Shown piece after piece: positions 16,839-28,542 of a DNA stretch of 64,000 bases. The DNA lies in contig NZ_KB905940.1 in the NCBI RefSeq assembly GCF_000381125.1, positions 1-64,000 of the forward strand. Reading direction: 5' to 3'. Each line of letters begins with the position of its first letter. The stretch's first letter is position 1. The notes beneath the pieces are model-generated. The model was given only the letters and a program-made list of their open reading frames with translations. It searched no databases and was not told the DNA's origin. The stretch is from Caldimonas manganoxidans ATCC BAA-369. GTDB lineage: Bacteria > Pseudomonadota > Gammaproteobacteria > Burkholderiales > Burkholderiaceae_C. A program made the position numbers and the translations under genes.

Positions 16839-18041
16839 TTAGCCGGGTGGGGCCTCGCTCAGGGAAGGGGTGCGCGCACACACCCGTTGGGCCCACAAGC
16901 TCAGGGCCAAGGCCGCGATCACCCAAACCAACCCGACCCGGTGTAGCCAGTCGTAGCCCCAATGGGCCACCAGCCAGCCTCCGGCGGCGGCTCCTGTGGC
17001 TTGCCCAAGGTAGATGGCCGCTGTGTTGAGTGCCATCAGCGCCGGCGCCAGCAGGGGGGCCACATGGCTGAGCCGAGCTTGCTGGGCCGAGTTCGAGGCC
17101 ATGCAACTCAGGCCCCAGGGCACCAGCACGAGCAGCGTCAGAGCCAGACCACGGGCCAGTGGCCACAGGCTCATGCTGAGCACGATCAGACCCAGCAACC
17201 AGGCTACCGCCCGGTGCGCGCCGATGCGATCGACCGTGCGCGACAGCAGCAGATTGCCGATCAGGCCCCACAGACCAAACCAGCCGAAGATGAGCGCGAG
17301 CTGACCGGGCGTGGCCTGCACCACGTCTCGAAAGTACGGCGCGAAGTAAGAGAACACAGTGAACTGTCCGGCTCCGGCCAGTGCCGTGACCCCGACCATG
17401 GCCATCCACACCGGGTGGGTCATCACGCCGCGCCAGGCGCGCAGGCTCAGCCCGGGGGGCTGGATGCCTGCTGGCATGCAGCGCAGAACGAGCCCAGCCG
17501 CCATGAGGGACAGCAGGGCGACGAAGGCCATCGCCGCGCGCCAGCCGTGGGTTTCGCCGATCCAGGCATTCAGGGGCATGCCCAGGACCGAGGCGAGGGC
17601 CCAGCCGAGAAACACGGTCGTGATGCTGCGCCCACGCTGCTGTGGCGGGGCCATGTGCCCGATCGCGGCGGCCGCTTGAGGCGTAAACACCGCAGCGGCC
17701 AACATCGTCAAGGCCCGCAGCGGCCATAGGCTGTCGTAATCGGGCATCAGGGCGCACAGGCCATGGCCCAAGGCATACCACACGAGAGCGCCGGACAGGA
17801 GGCGCCGCCGGTCCCAACCCGAGACCCACACGGCCAGCATGGGGGCCCCAGCGGCCATCACGACGGCTGCTGCCGTGATGAGCTGGCCGGCCACGGCCAC
17901 CGACACTTGCAACGACCGCGCCAGGTCGTTGAGTGTGCCGCCCACGACCATGACGCCACAGCCGATGACGAAGTTGCCCAACATCAGCACCCGCCGGGTC
18001 GCCGCCAGCGTGTGGGGTCCCGGCATGGCGATCGGGCTCAT
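16839..18041 (-). CDS. MFS transporter (DHA1-like)
   Basis: A 400-residue protein with about 12 hydrophobic helices (VLMLGNFVIGCGVMVVGGT at the start, VGLVWVIAALALSLWAQ at the end). The helix 2-3 loop carries VSGWDRRRLLSG, the place of the MFS GxxxDRxGRR motif. The substrate cannot be predicted; similar transporters export sugars, purine ribonucleosides or drugs. The ATG overlaps the stop of the preceding dehydrogenase (ATGA), so the two are coupled, perhaps dehydrogenase and exporter of a related metabolite (inference). Confidence 0.9.
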   Translation of the reverse strand: MSPIAMPGPHTLAATRRVLMLGNFVIGCGVMVVGGTLNDLARSLQVSVAVAGQLITAAAVVMAAGAPMLAVWVSGWDRRRLLSGALVWYALGHGLCALMPDYDSLWPLRALTMLAAAVFTPQAAAAIGHMAPPQQRGRSITTVFLGWALASVLGMPLNAWIGETHGWRAAMAFVALLSLMAAGLVLRCMPAGIQPPGLSLRAWRGVMTHPVWMAMVGVTALAGAGQFTVFSYFAPYFRDVVQATPGQLALIFGWFGLWGLIGNLLLSRTVDRIGAHRAVAWLLGLIVLSMSLWPLARGLALTLLVLVPWGLSCMASNSAQQARLSHVAPLLAPALMALNTAAIYLGQATGAAAGGWLVAHWGYDWLHRVGLVWVIAALALSLWAQRVCARTPSLSEAPPG

Positions 18042-19048
18042 CCGCGGAAGACCTTCAGCGCGTCTGGGTTGACCAGGTTCGTGGGCCGGCCTTCGATGAA
18101 ATTGATGACGTTTTGAAATGCTGCGCTGAAATAAAGCTCGTAACTGTCTTGTTCGACATAGCCGATGTGCGGGGTGCACACGGCGTTTTCCAAGCGCAGC
18201 AGCGGGTGGCCGGGCAAGGGCGGTTCGGTCTCGTAGACATCCACGGCGGCCATCCCGGGGCGGCCCTTGTTCAGACCGCTGACCAAGGCATTGTCCTCCA
18301 CGAGTTCGGCGCGCGCAGTGTTGACGAACAGCGCCGTAGGCTTCATGCGCAGCAGGTCATCGAGCTTGACGATGCCCCGGGTCTCGGGCACCAGGCGCAG
18401 GTGCAGCGAGAGCACGTCACTGGACTCGAAGAGGGCCTCGCGACTGAAGGCGGCCTCGAAGCCATCGGCCTGGGCGCGCTGGCGTGAAGCTTCGCTGCCC
18501 CACACCAGCACCTTCATGCCGAAAGCACGGCCGTAGCCGGCCACCAGTTGACCGATCTTGCCGTAGCCCCATAGGCCCAGCGTCTTGCCCTTGAGCACCA
18601 TGCCCAAGCCGAAATTGGGGGGCATGGAAGCGGCTTTCAGGCCCGACTGCTGCCAAGCTCCATGCTTGAGGTTGCCGATGTATTGCGGCAACCGCCGCAT
18701 GGCGGCCATGATCAAGGCCCACGTGAGCTCTGCCGGCGCCACCGGCGAACCCACCCCCTCAGCCACGGCGATGCCCAGGCGCGTGCAGGCGTCGATGTCG
18801 ATGTGCGGGCCCACCCGGCCCGTCTGGGAGATCAGTTTCAGACGAGGCAGCTTCTCCAGCAACTGCCGGGGGAATTGCGTGCGCTCCCGGATCAGCACCA
18901 GCACGTCGGCATCGCGCAGCCGCACCGAGAGTTGGCCAATGCCCTTGACCGTGTTGGTGAAGACCTTGGCGTTGTAGGGCTCCAGCATGGCCGCACAACG
19001 CAGCTTGCGCACGGCGTCCTGATAATCGTCCAGGATGATGATGTTCAT
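18038..19048 (-). CDS. D-2-hydroxyacid dehydrogenase family protein
   Basis: A 336-residue NAD(P)-dependent dehydrogenase. The NAD-binding motif is LGLWGYGKIGQLVAGYG. The catalytic triad of the family is visible: Arg in NTARAELV, Glu in DVYETEPPLP and His in CTPHIGYVE. Members reduce 2-ketoacids or oxidise D-2-hydroxyacids; the substrate is unknown. The ATG at 19048 has ACGAGG upstream and begins MNIIILDDYQDAV, typical of this subfamily. It is divergent from the penicillin-acylase-like gene (165-base gap) and coupled to the MFS gene downstream. Confidence 0.93.
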   Translation of the reverse strand: MNIIILDDYQDAVRKLRCAAMLEPYNAKVFTNTVKGIGQLSVRLRDADVLVLIRERTQFPRQLLEKLPRLKLISQTGRVGPHIDIDACTRLGIAVAEGVGSPVAPAELTWALIMAAMRRLPQYIGNLKHGAWQQSGLKAASMPPNFGLGMVLKGKTLGLWGYGKIGQLVAGYGRAFGMKVLVWGSEASRQRAQADGFEAAFSREALFESSDVLSLHLRLVPETRGIVKLDDLLRMKPTALFVNTARAELVEDNALVSGLNKGRPGMAAVDVYETEPPLPGHPLLRLENAVCTPHIGYVEQDSYELYFSAAFQNVINFIEGRPTNLVNPDALKVFRG

Positions 19049-19213
19049 GCCTCGTGATTCTGCATCCATCGGCAGCCGATGGGCATGCGGGCTCGCAACA
19101 GGACGCAACGCGGTGCGCTGGGCCCCGTGTGCACGGGTGTGCCAAACTTGCATCGCGCGGTCCCCGCAGGATCGCGGCCTTGGTGCATACGATCGACCGA
19201 TGGAGACGAAACC

Positions 19214-21646
19214 GTGAAGTGGCTCAGAGGGATGCTGGCGGCCGTGCTATTGCTCGTGGTGGCACTGGTCGCTGCCATAGGGACCTACCGCGCATTGGTG
19301 CTGCCCAAGACCGAGGGCGAATTGAAGGTATCGGGGCTGAGCGCCCCGGTCAGCATCGTGCGCGACGAACACGGCATCCCCACCATTCGGGCGCAGAACC
19401 TGGAAGACCTGATGTTTGCCTTGGGCTTCGTGCATGCCCAAGATCGACTGTGGCAGCTGGAGATGCACCGCCGCATTGGTCGTGGCCAGTTGGCCGAGGT
19501 GTTCGGCGAGTCGGCCTTGGACACCGACCGCTTCCTGCGAGCCTTGGGGGTGAGGCGCACCGCACAGGCCCAGTGGCAAGCCGTGCAGGGCGAGACGCGC
19601 CGCGCCATCGAAGCCTATGCAGCGGGCATCAATGCCTTCGTCGAACAGCACATGGATGTGCGTCCGCCGGAGTTCCTCATCCTCGGCTTGCAGCCTGGGC
19701 GTTGGGAACCCGCCGACACCTTGGCCTGGACCACGATGATGGCTTGGGACCTGGGCGCCAACTGGAATGCGGAGTTGATCCGCATGCGTTTGGCCTTGAG
19801 TCTGCCGGTGCAGCGCATCAACGAACTCATGCCCCCGTATCCTGGGGAGGCGCCCCTGCCGCTGGCCGATTACGCCGCGTTGTATCGTTCGCTCAAGCTC
19901 GATGGCAAGCTCGGACAGCATGCATTGAACGCTGCGCCGCCGTCGGGCATCGAGGGCTTGGGTTCGAACAACTGGGTCGTCTCGGGGGCGCGTTCTCAGA
20001 CGGGGCATCCTTTGCTGGCCAACGACCCCCATTTGAAGCTCAGTGCGCCGGCCTTGTGGTACTTCGCACGCCTGGAGGCACCCGGCTTCAAAGTGGCCGG
20101 GGCCACGATGCCGGGGTTGCCGGTCGTGGTGCTCGGGCAAAACGAGCACATCGCCTGGGGTTTCACCAATACCGGGCCGGACGTGCAAGATCTCTATCTC
20201 GAAGAAATTCATCCGGAAGACCCATCCTTGTACCGCACGCCCGAGGGCTGGGCGCGCTTCGAGACCTTCGAGGAGACCGTGCGTGTGCGGGGCGGGGCCG
20301 AAGTGAAGTTCACCGTGCGGGCCACGCGTCACGGCCCGGTGATTTCGGATGCACCGGCTGCCGGAGCGGACGGTCTGACCGGCCCCAAGGAGGCGCCCCG
20401 GTATGCACTGGCCATGCGCTGGACGGCGCTGGACGTGCCCAACACCTCGATGGAAGGGGCGCTGGCGATCAACCGGGCTTCCAGCGTGCCGGCATTCATT
20501 GAAGCTGCAGCCTCGCTGAACATTGCCCCCATGCAAAACATGGTGGTGGCCGACCGCGACGGACGTATCGGCTGGGTGGCCGCCGGCCGGGTGCCGCTGC
20601 GGGCACCGGACAATGATTTGAAAGGCCAGGTGCCGGCACCGGGCTGGGAGGCCCGCTACGACTGGGTGGGTTATCTCGATACCAGCCTCACGCCGCGTGA
20701 GATCGATCCGGCGCGGGGGTGGATCGCCACGGCCAATCAACGCATCCACGGGCCGGACTATCCGCATTATCTGGGCAGCGAATGGGCGCTGCCTTACCGC
20801 CAAGAGCGCATCGAAGCCCTGCTGCAAGCGCAGCAGCGGCACGACTTGGACAGTTTCGCCCGGATGCAGGCCGACGAGCTTTCGCTGGCCACCGTCAAGC
20901 TCCTGCCGTATTTGCGCCGTGCGCAGTCTTCACACCGGCTGGCCGCACCGGTGCATGCCATGCTCGCGCAGTTCGATGGCACGATGGCCGCACAGCGGCC
21001 CGAGCCGCTGGTATTCTGGGCTTGGATCCGGCATCTGACCGAAGGGCTGCTGGCCGACGAGGTCGGCCCCGAATTTCTTGGCCGTGCGCTGTCGGGGTCA
21101 CGCAATTTCCGCGACGCCGTCGAAGGCATATTGATGCGCGACGACGCCTGGTGGTGCGATGACAAGCGCACGCCTGAGGTCACCGAAAGCTGCCAAATGC
21201 AGATCGACGCGGCCTTCCACAAAGCCTTGGAGGAGTTGGAATCCTTGCAGGGTTCCGACCCCGCCCGCTGGCAGTGGGGTCAGGTCCATCAATCCCGCGC
21301 CGAGCACCGCCCCTTCAGCCGCATCAAGGCGCTGGCTCCGCTGTTCGAGCTGCGCGTTCCCGTGGGCGGAGACACCTACACGGTGAACGTGGCGCGGGTC
21401 AACATGCGAGCCGATGCCAGCACGGGCGAGCATTACTTGAACGAGCATGGGCCGAGCTTGCGCGCCCTGTATGACGTGCACGATCCGTCACGCTCTCGCG
21501 TGATGCACTCCAGCGGTCAATCCGGCATCGTGTTGTCGCGCCACTACCATGACTTCGTCGAACGCTGGGCCAAGGTCGAATATGTGCCGCTGTGGGCACC
21601 GGCCGACGCGCAAGGAGCCACATTGCGGCTGGAGCCGGCGCGTTGA
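19214..21646 (+). CDS. Penicillin acylase family protein (Ntn hydrolase)
   Basis: An 810-residue exported amidohydrolase. A GTG start is chosen: GGAG lies nine bases upstream and an N-terminal hydrophobic segment (MLAAVLLLVVALVAAIG) follows directly. The alpha chain contains IVRDEHGIPTIRAQ and FALGFVHAQDRLWQLEMHRR. Autocleavage should occur before Ser in GLGSNNWVVSG, making that Ser the N-terminal nucleophile of the beta chain; LLANDPHL and the oxyanion region GQNEHIAWGFTNT follow. Family members hydrolyse beta-lactam side chains, acyl-homoserine lactones or other amides, and the true substrate is unknown. It is followed by the thi leader, with no shared operon implied. Confidence 0.93.
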   Translation: MKWLRGMLAAVLLLVVALVAAIGTYRALVLPKTEGELKVSGLSAPVSIVRDEHGIPTIRAQNLEDLMFALGFVHAQDRLWQLEMHRRIGRGQLAEVFGESALDTDRFLRALGVRRTAQAQWQAVQGETRRAIEAYAAGINAFVEQHMDVRPPEFLILGLQPGRWEPADTLAWTTMMAWDLGANWNAELIRMRLALSLPVQRINELMPPYPGEAPLPLADYAALYRSLKLDGKLGQHALNAAPPSGIEGLGSNNWVVSGARSQTGHPLLANDPHLKLSAPALWYFARLEAPGFKVAGATMPGLPVVVLGQNEHIAWGFTNTGPDVQDLYLEEIHPEDPSLYRTPEGWARFETFEETVRVRGGAEVKFTVRATRHGPVISDAPAAGADGLTGPKEAPRYALAMRWTALDVPNTSMEGALAINRASSVPAFIEAAASLNIAPMQNMVVADRDGRIGWVAAGRVPLRAPDNDLKGQVPAPGWEARYDWVGYLDTSLTPREIDPARGWIATANQRIHGPDYPHYLGSEWALPYRQERIEALLQAQQRHDLDSFARMQADELSLATVKLLPYLRRAQSSHRLAAPVHAMLAQFDGTMAAQRPEPLVFWAWIRHLTEGLLADEVGPEFLGRALSGSRNFRDAVEGILMRDDAWWCDDKRTPEVTESCQMQIDAAFHKALEELESLQGSDPARWQWGQVHQSRAEHRPFSRIKALAPLFELRVPVGGDTYTVNVARVNMRADASTGEHYLNEHGPSLRALYDVHDPSRSRVMHSSGQSGIVLSRHYHDFVERWAKVEYVPLWAPADAQGATLRLEPAR

Positions 21647-21721
21647 GCGATCGCGTGCGCCTGCGCGGGGTGCCTGAACCCAAGCGCGATGACGCGACAC
21701 GTGAGGGCAGCGCCCACTGTC

Positions 21722-21751
21722 TTGACGCGGCTGCTGGCCGGGTTCTACACT
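21722..21751 (+). promoter_or_regulatory. Sigma-70-like promoter of the thiamine operon
   Basis: TTGACG (21722-21727), an 18-base spacer and TACACT (21746-21751). The predicted transcript start, about 21757-21759, coincides with the first base of the riboswitch P1 stem at 21759, which supports the assignment. Confidence 0.65.
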
Positions 21752-21758
21752 CAGCGTC

Positions 21759-21842
21759 GCTCCGGGGTGCACCGTGTGCTGAGATGGCGTTTGACGCCAA
21801 ACCCGATGAACTTGATCCGGTTAATACCGGCGGAAGAAGAGC
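21759..21842 (+). ncRNA. TPP riboswitch (THI element)
   Basis: All conserved parts are visible. P1 pairs GCTC (21759-21762) with GAGC (21839-21842). Then come CGGGGTGC, the core CTGAGA (21779-21784), the P3 hairpin TGGCGT-TTG-ACGCCA (21785-21799), ACCCGATGAACTTGATCCGG, the P5 hairpin ccgg-ttaata-ccgg, and CGGAAG. It binds thiamine pyrophosphate and should reduce expression of thiC and the genes behind it. The remaining leader to the thiC ATG holds hairpins at 21883-21898 and 21915-21942. I see no gene in 21647-21950. Confidence 0.96.
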
Positions 21843-21845
21843 TGA

Positions 21846-23831
<1,986 letters not shown>

Positions 23832-23834
23832 GCC

Positions 23835-24881
23835 ATGGCGGCGATGTCCATCGGCATTGCCGGAGCGGGCCTGTTGGGGCGTCTGCTGGCCTGGCAGTTG
23901 TCGCAGGCCGGGCACCGCGTCACCGTGTACGACCCCAGCGAGGGGCCGCTGGCGCGGGGGGCGGCGGCCTGGACGGCTGCCGGCATGCTCAGCCCTGTGG
24001 CCGAGCTCGAATGCGCCACCACCGAGCTGGCGCAGTTGGGCCTGCGCTCTTTGACGCTGTGGCCGCGCATCGTCGCCAAACTGCCCATGCCCGTGGACCT
24101 GCGCGTGGACGGCAGCATGTTGCTGGCTCACGGCAGCGATCTCGGGGCGGCCCGGCGCTTGCTCGATCTGCTGCGGGCCAAGGCGCCCAAGGGCCACCAA
24201 CCCGAGCCGCTGAGCCCCGAGCGCTTGCGCGAACTCGAACCGGCGATCCATGGGCCAAGCCATGCCTGGTGGCTGCGGGAGGAGGGGTGCATCCATCCCG
24301 TACAAGCCCTGCAAGCCTTGACCGAAGCCGCCAGTGGGCAAGGCGTTCGATGGCACTGGGGTGCTGCGGTGCGCGAACTGCAGCCCGGCCGAATCGAGGG
24401 GCAGGCTTACGACTGGGTCTTCGATGTGCGTGGCCTGGGGGCGCGGCCTGCGCTGCCCGTGCGTGGCGTTCGCGGTGAGATCTTTTGGCTGCACGCGCCG
24501 GGCGTGGTGCTGCACCGGCCGGTGCGTTTGCTGCATCCTCGCTGGCGGGTCTATCTGGTGCCACGCCCTGATGATGTGATCGTCGTTGGGGCCAGCGAGA
24601 TCGAATCCGAAGATCGCTCGCCGGTGTCCGTGCGCAGCACCTTGGCCTTGCTGTCGGCGGCTCACAGCGTGGTGCCTGAGCTGGCCGAAGCGCGCCTCGT
24701 CCACACCGAGGTCAATCTGCGCCCGGCCTTGCCCGACAACTTGCCTTGCGTGGAGATGCTGCCGGGGCTGACTCGCATCAACGGCCTGTTTCGCCACGGC
24801 TGGTTGCTGACGCCCGCGCTCGTCGAGCAAGCGGTCGCGGCGATGATGCCAGCCCTCCAACCCGAGGTCGATCCCGCATGA
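23835..24881 (+). CDS. thiO: FAD-dependent amine oxidase, glycine oxidase ThiO-like
   Basis: A 348-residue DAO-family flavoprotein starting three bases after thiC. The dinucleotide-binding motif is IGIAGAGLLGRLLAWQL. The C-terminal part has DVIVVGASEIESED and TRINGLFRHGWLLTPALVE, as in ThiO. ThiO oxidises glycine to the imine used by ThiG to build the thiazole ring, replacing ThiH in aerobes. No thiH is present, consistent with this. A second ATG three codons in (MSIGIAGAG) is an alternative start. Its stop overlaps the thiS start. Confidence 0.92.
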   Translation: MAAMSIGIAGAGLLGRLLAWQLSQAGHRVTVYDPSEGPLARGAAAWTAAGMLSPVAELECATTELAQLGLRSLTLWPRIVAKLPMPVDLRVDGSMLLAHGSDLGAARRLLDLLRAKAPKGHQPEPLSPERLRELEPAIHGPSHAWWLREEGCIHPVQALQALTEAASGQGVRWHWGAAVRELQPGRIEGQAYDWVFDVRGLGARPALPVRGVRGEIFWLHAPGVVLHRPVRLLHPRWRVYLVPRPDDVIVVGASEIESEDRSPVSVRSTLALLSAAHSVVPELAEARLVHTEVNLRPALPDNLPCVEMLPGLTRINGLFRHGWLLTPALVEQAVAAMMPALQPEVDPA

Positions 24882-25108
24882 CGCACACCGACGTTTCCTC
24901 TGCGACCTGCCAGGTCCGGGTCAATGATGAGGTCCATCGGATCCAAGTGGGCACCACGCTGGCCCAACTGCTGGCGCTGCGCGGTCTGGAGCCACAAAGC
25001 GTTGCCACGGCGCTCAATGGCGAGTTCGTGCCGCGAAGCGAACGGAGCCATTGCGTGTTGCGTGATGGCGATTGCGTGACGTGTTTTCAACCCATCGTAG
25101 GAGGCTAG
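24878..25108 (+). CDS. thiS: Sulphur carrier protein ThiS
   Basis: A 76-residue ubiquitin-like protein ending in the essential Gly-Gly (FQPIVGG). It is adenylated and thiocarboxylated at that Gly and donates sulphur to ThiG. The ATG overlaps the thiO stop (ATGA); an open frame continues upstream but is only the thiO region in another frame. Recognisable segments are [20 protein letters not shown] and [13 protein letters not shown]. Confidence 0.95.
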   Translation: MTHTDVSSATCQVRVNDEVHRIQVGTTLAQLLALRGLEPQSVATALNGEFVPRSERSHCVLRDGDCVTCFQPIVGG

Positions 25109-25110
25109 CC

Positions 25111-25896
25111 ATGCCCACGGACGATTTCATGCTGGCCGACGTCAGCCTGCGCAGCCGCTTTTTGCTCGGCACGGCTGGCTATCCCTCCCCGCAAGTGCTG
25201 AGCCAGGCGATCGAGGCTTCGGGCACCGAGGTGGTGACCCTGGGCCTGAAACGCCAGCTGGCCGCAGGCGGCGCCGACAACGGCTTCATCGACATCGTGC
25301 GCCAAAGTGGTGTCCGGCTGCTGCCCAATACCGCCGGCTGCCGCAGCGCCCGCGAGGCCGTCACCCTGGCGCATATGGCGCGCGAGCTGTTGCACACCCA
25401 TTGGATCAAGCTCGAAGTGGTGGGCGATGAGCACACCTTGCAGCCGGATCCCTTCGAACTGGTGCAAGCCGCCAGCCAGCTCGTCAAAGACGGATTCGAA
25501 GTGTTCCCATATTGCACCGATGACCTCGTGACTTGCCAGCGCCTGCTGGATGTGGGGTGTCGCATCCTGATGCCGTGGGCCGCCCCGATCGGCTCAGGGC
25601 AGGGGCTGCTCAACCCCTGGGCGCTGCGCACGCTGCGCGCCCGCCTGCCCGAGGCCACGCTCATCGTCGATGCCGGCATCGGGGCGCCCTCGCATGCCGC
25701 GCAGGCCATGGAGCTGGGCTTCGACGCCGTGCTGTTGAACTCGGCCGTGGCCCATGCCCGCGATCCGGTGGGCATGGCCACGGCCTTCCGTCATGCGATC
25801 GAGGCCGGACGACGAGGCTATTGCAGCGGCCTGATCGAACCGCAATCCATGGCGGTGGCCTCGACGCCCGTGGCCGGACGGCCCTTCGACCTGTGA
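25111..25896 (+). CDS. thiG: Thiazole synthase
   Basis: A 261-residue TIM-barrel enzyme forming the thiazole phosphate from deoxyxylulose phosphate, glycine imine and ThiS thiocarboxylate. The Schiff-base Lys lies in [18 protein letters not shown]. Other conserved parts are [29 protein letters not shown] and [26 protein letters not shown] precedes the ATG by a few bases. It starts two bases after thiS, and its stop overlaps the thiD-thiE GTG (GTGA). Confidence 0.97.
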   Translation: MPTDDFMLADVSLRSRFLLGTAGYPSPQVLSQAIEASGTEVVTLGLKRQLAAGGADNGFIDIVRQSGVRLLPNTAGCRSAREAVTLAHMARELLHTHWIKLEVVGDEHTLQPDPFELVQAASQLVKDGFEVFPYCTDDLVTCQRLLDVGCRILMPWAAPIGSGQGLLNPWALRTLRARLPEATLIVDAGIGAPSHAAQAMELGFDAVLLNSAVAHARDPVGMATAFRHAIEAGRRGYCSGLIEPQSMAVASTPVAGRPFDL

Positions 25897-27440
25897 AGCC
25901 GCCCATCGTCTGGAGCATCGCCGGCTCCGATTGCGGAGGCGGGGCCGGCCTGCAAGCCGATCTCAAAGCTTTCGAGGCTTTCGACGTGCACGGCTGCACC
26001 GCGGTGGCTGCCCTTACGGCGCAACACTCACGGGCCGTGTTGCGCGTCGATGCCGTGGATGCGGACGTGCTCGAGGCCCAACTGGCGGCGCTGGCGCAGG
26101 ATCTGCCGCCACGGGCGATCAAGCTCGGCTTGTTGGGTAGCGTCGACAATGTGCTGTGCGTGGCCCGCTGGGTCGACCGCCTGCGCGAACAGGCTGCGGT
26201 GGCCTTGGTGCTCGACCCGGTGCGGGCTGCCAGCACCGGGGCCGTGTTTGCCCATGCCGCGTTGCGCCAAGCCTTTCTCGACGAGCTGCTGCCCCGGGCA
26301 ACGCTGATCACCCCCAATCGCCACGAGGCCGCCTGGCTGCTCGACCGAGAGCTCCGGGACGAGCATTCGCTGCCGAGCGCAGCCCGCGCCTTGCAAGCCC
26401 TGGGCCCTGGGGCCGTGGCCATCACCGGCGGCGATGCCGGCGGGCCTTGGGCCCGTGACTGGATCCTCACGCCCCAGGCCGAGGGCTGGCTGGATCTGCC
26501 ACGCATCGACACGCAGCATCATCACGGCAGCGGTTGCGTGTTCGCAGCCTCGGCCGCCGCTGCCCTGGCTTGGGGGCATTGCGAGGCCGATGCGCTGGTG
26601 CTGGCCAAGATGGCCACGGCCGAGGCTCTGCGGCGCGGCCATCCGGCGGGGCAGGGCGCCGGCCCGGTGCGGCCGGGTGGGCGATTTGCCAGCCGACTGG
26701 CCAACCTGCCTCGGTTGCGACAGCCCGACTGGCCCGTGGACGAGACGGAGGGGTTTGCGCCCCTGCAGCGACCGGTGCTGGGCTTGTATGCCATCACCGA
26801 CAGTGCCGAAGGCATCGAACGCCTACTGGCCGCAGGGGTGCGAAGCCTGCAGCTGCGCATCAAACGGGCCCCGGATCCCGCGCTGCGCGAGGCGGTGCGG
26901 CGCAGCGTCCGTGCGGCGCAGGCCGTAGGCGCGCAGCTGTTCATCAACGACCACTGGGCCTTGGCCTTGGAGGAAGGGGCGTATGGTGTGCACTTGGGGC
27001 AGGAAGACCTGCTCGCGCTGGACGCTCAGGCCTTGGTTGCGCTGCGCCGCGCCGGCGTGCGGCTGGGCTTGAGTACGCACAGCCACTGGGAGGTCTGCCG
27101 GGCCTTGACACTGCGTCCGAGCTACATTGCCTGCGGACCGATTCATCCCACCACGACCAAGCAGATGCCTTGGATGGCGCAAGGCGAGGACAACCTGGCC
27201 TACTGGTGCCAGTTGCTCGATTGTCCGGTGGTGGCCATCGCGGGCATGGACGAGGCCCGGGCCCGCGAAGCAGCGCGCTGTGGTGCCGCGGGCGTGGCCG
27301 TGCTGCGCGGCTTGGGGCAAGCCGATGATCTGCCTGCGACAGTACGACGTCTGCATGAAGCGATCATGGAGGGCGCTTGGGGCCCGCGTCGTCCGGCGCC
27401 CCCGCGTGCGAGGCCCAGTCTGCCCGGCCCGGTCTCGTGA
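25893..27440 (+). CDS. thiDE: Fused HMP(-P) kinase ThiD and thiamine-phosphate synthase ThiE
   Basis: A 515-residue bifunctional protein. ThiD covers about 1-265: [43 protein letters not shown] and the anion hole [18 protein letters not shown]. ThiE covers about 300-490: [63 protein letters not shown] and [12 protein letters not shown]. ThiD phosphorylates hydroxymethylpyrimidine phosphate and ThiE joins it to the thiazole to make thiamine phosphate, so the last two pathway steps are in one chain. The GTG at 25893 overlaps the thiG stop; the open frame upstream is antecedent noise in thiG. Confidence 0.95.
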   Translation: MKPPIVWSIAGSDCGGGAGLQADLKAFEAFDVHGCTAVAALTAQHSRAVLRVDAVDADVLEAQLAALAQDLPPRAIKLGLLGSVDNVLCVARWVDRLREQAAVALVLDPVRAASTGAVFAHAALRQAFLDELLPRATLITPNRHEAAWLLDRELRDEHSLPSAARALQALGPGAVAITGGDAGGPWARDWILTPQAEGWLDLPRIDTQHHHGSGCVFAASAAAALAWGHCEADALVLAKMATAEALRRGHPAGQGAGPVRPGGRFASRLANLPRLRQPDWPVDETEGFAPLQRPVLGLYAITDSAEGIERLLAAGVRSLQLRIKRAPDPALREAVRRSVRAAQAVGAQLFINDHWALALEEGAYGVHLGQEDLLALDAQALVALRRAGVRLGLSTHSHWEVCRALTLRPSYIACGPIHPTTTKQMPWMAQGEDNLAYWCQLLDCPVVAIAGMDEARAREAARCGAAGVAVLRGLGQADDLPATVRRLHEAIMEGAWGPRRPAPPRARPSLPGPVS

Positions 27441-27453
27441 ACGGCCGGGGCGA

Positions 27454-27459
27454 TACACT
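27454..27459 (+). promoter_or_regulatory. Putative -10 box of bioB
   Basis: TACACT in GGGGCGATACACTGCGGG, 32 bases before the bioB ATG. No clear -35 is visible; assigned by likeness to the thi promoter -10 and the boxes near 5.88 and 15.49 kb. Confidence 0.35.
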
Positions 27460-27491
27460 GCGGGTTTCATTGCTGCACACGCTCTCGAACG

Positions 27492-28493
27492 ATGACCGAA
27501 GCCACCGTCTCGTCTCAGCCCGTTCACCTGATCCGGCCTGGCAAACCTGCCGAGCCGGATGCGCCGCGCTGGCCTCGGCCAGCCGTGTTGGCCTTGTTCG
27601 AGCTGCCATTCAATGATTTGCTATACCGGGCGCAACAAGTGCACCGTCAGCACTTCGATGCCAACGAGGTGCAGCGCTCGACGCTGCTGTCGATCAAGAC
27701 CGGTGGCTGCCCCGAAGACTGCAGCTATTGCCCCCAGTCGGTGCACTATGACACCGGCGTGCAAGCCGGCAAGCTGCTGGATGTGGACGAGGTGCGCCGC
27801 GCGGCGGCGGCGGCCAAAGAGCAGGGCGCCAGCCGCTTCTGCATGGGCGCGGCTTGGCGAGCGCCCAAAGACCGCGACATCGAAAAGGTGGTCGAACTCG
27901 TGCGCGCGGTCAAAGACCTGGGTTTGGAGACCTGCTGCACCCTGGGCATGCTGACCGACCGTCAGGCGCGCGCGCTCAAGGAGGCGGGGCTGGATTACTA
28001 CAACCACAATCTCGACACGGCCCCCGAGGCCTACGGCCGCATCATCAGCACGCGCGACTACCAAGATCGCTTGGACACCTTGGAACATGTGCGCGCTGCG
28101 GGCATGCACGTTTGTTGTGGCGGCATCGTGGGAATGGGTGAATCGCGGGAAGAGCGTGCCGGGCTCATCGCTCAGCTGGCCAACATGGACCCGTATCCGG
28201 AGTCGGTACCGATCAACCATCTGGTGCAAGTGGAGGGCACGCCCCTGCATGGCCTGGACCCGCTGGACCCGCTCGAATTCGTGCGCACCATCGCCGTGGC
28301 GCGCATCACCATGCCTACCGCTCGGGTGCGTTTGTCGGCCGGGCGCCAGCAAATGAGCGAGGCCGTGCAGGCGCTGTGCTTTCTGGCCGGGGCCAATTCG
28401 ATTTTCTACGGCGACAAGCTGCTGACCACCGGCAATCCAGACTGGGAGCGCGATCAAAGCTTGTTTGCCAAGCTGGGCCTGCGCAGTTGCTGA
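27492..28493 (+). CDS. bioB: Biotin synthase
   Basis: A 333-residue radical SAM enzyme inserting sulphur into dethiobiotin. The cluster motif is [13 protein letters not shown] (CxxxCxxC). The [2Fe-2S] ligands and SAM-binding residues are in the expected places ([37 protein letters not shown]). The ATG lacks a clear ribosome-binding site. It stands 51 bases after thiDE and may have its own promoter; other bio genes are absent. Its product would supply biotin to carboxylases such as PccA encoded nearby. Confidence 0.97.
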   Translation: MTEATVSSQPVHLIRPGKPAEPDAPRWPRPAVLALFELPFNDLLYRAQQVHRQHFDANEVQRSTLLSIKTGGCPEDCSYCPQSVHYDTGVQAGKLLDVDEVRRAAAAAKEQGASRFCMGAAWRAPKDRDIEKVVELVRAVKDLGLETCCTLGMLTDRQARALKEAGLDYYNHNLDTAPEAYGRIISTRDYQDRLDTLEHVRAAGMHVCCGGIVGMGESREERAGLIAQLANMDPYPESVPINHLVQVEGTPLHGLDPLDPLEFVRTIAVARITMPTARVRLSAGRQQMSEAVQALCFLAGANSIFYGDKLLTTGNPDWERDQSLFAKLGLRSC

Positions 28494-28542
28494 TGCAAAG
28501 CACACAGCGCATGGCGCATGTGGCGCCAGCCATCCTCCGGAC

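Noticed and set aside
21647-21721. Possible small gene between the penicillin acylase and the thi promoter
   Set aside because: Only a short open stretch without a ribosome-binding site; better explained as spacer before the promoter.
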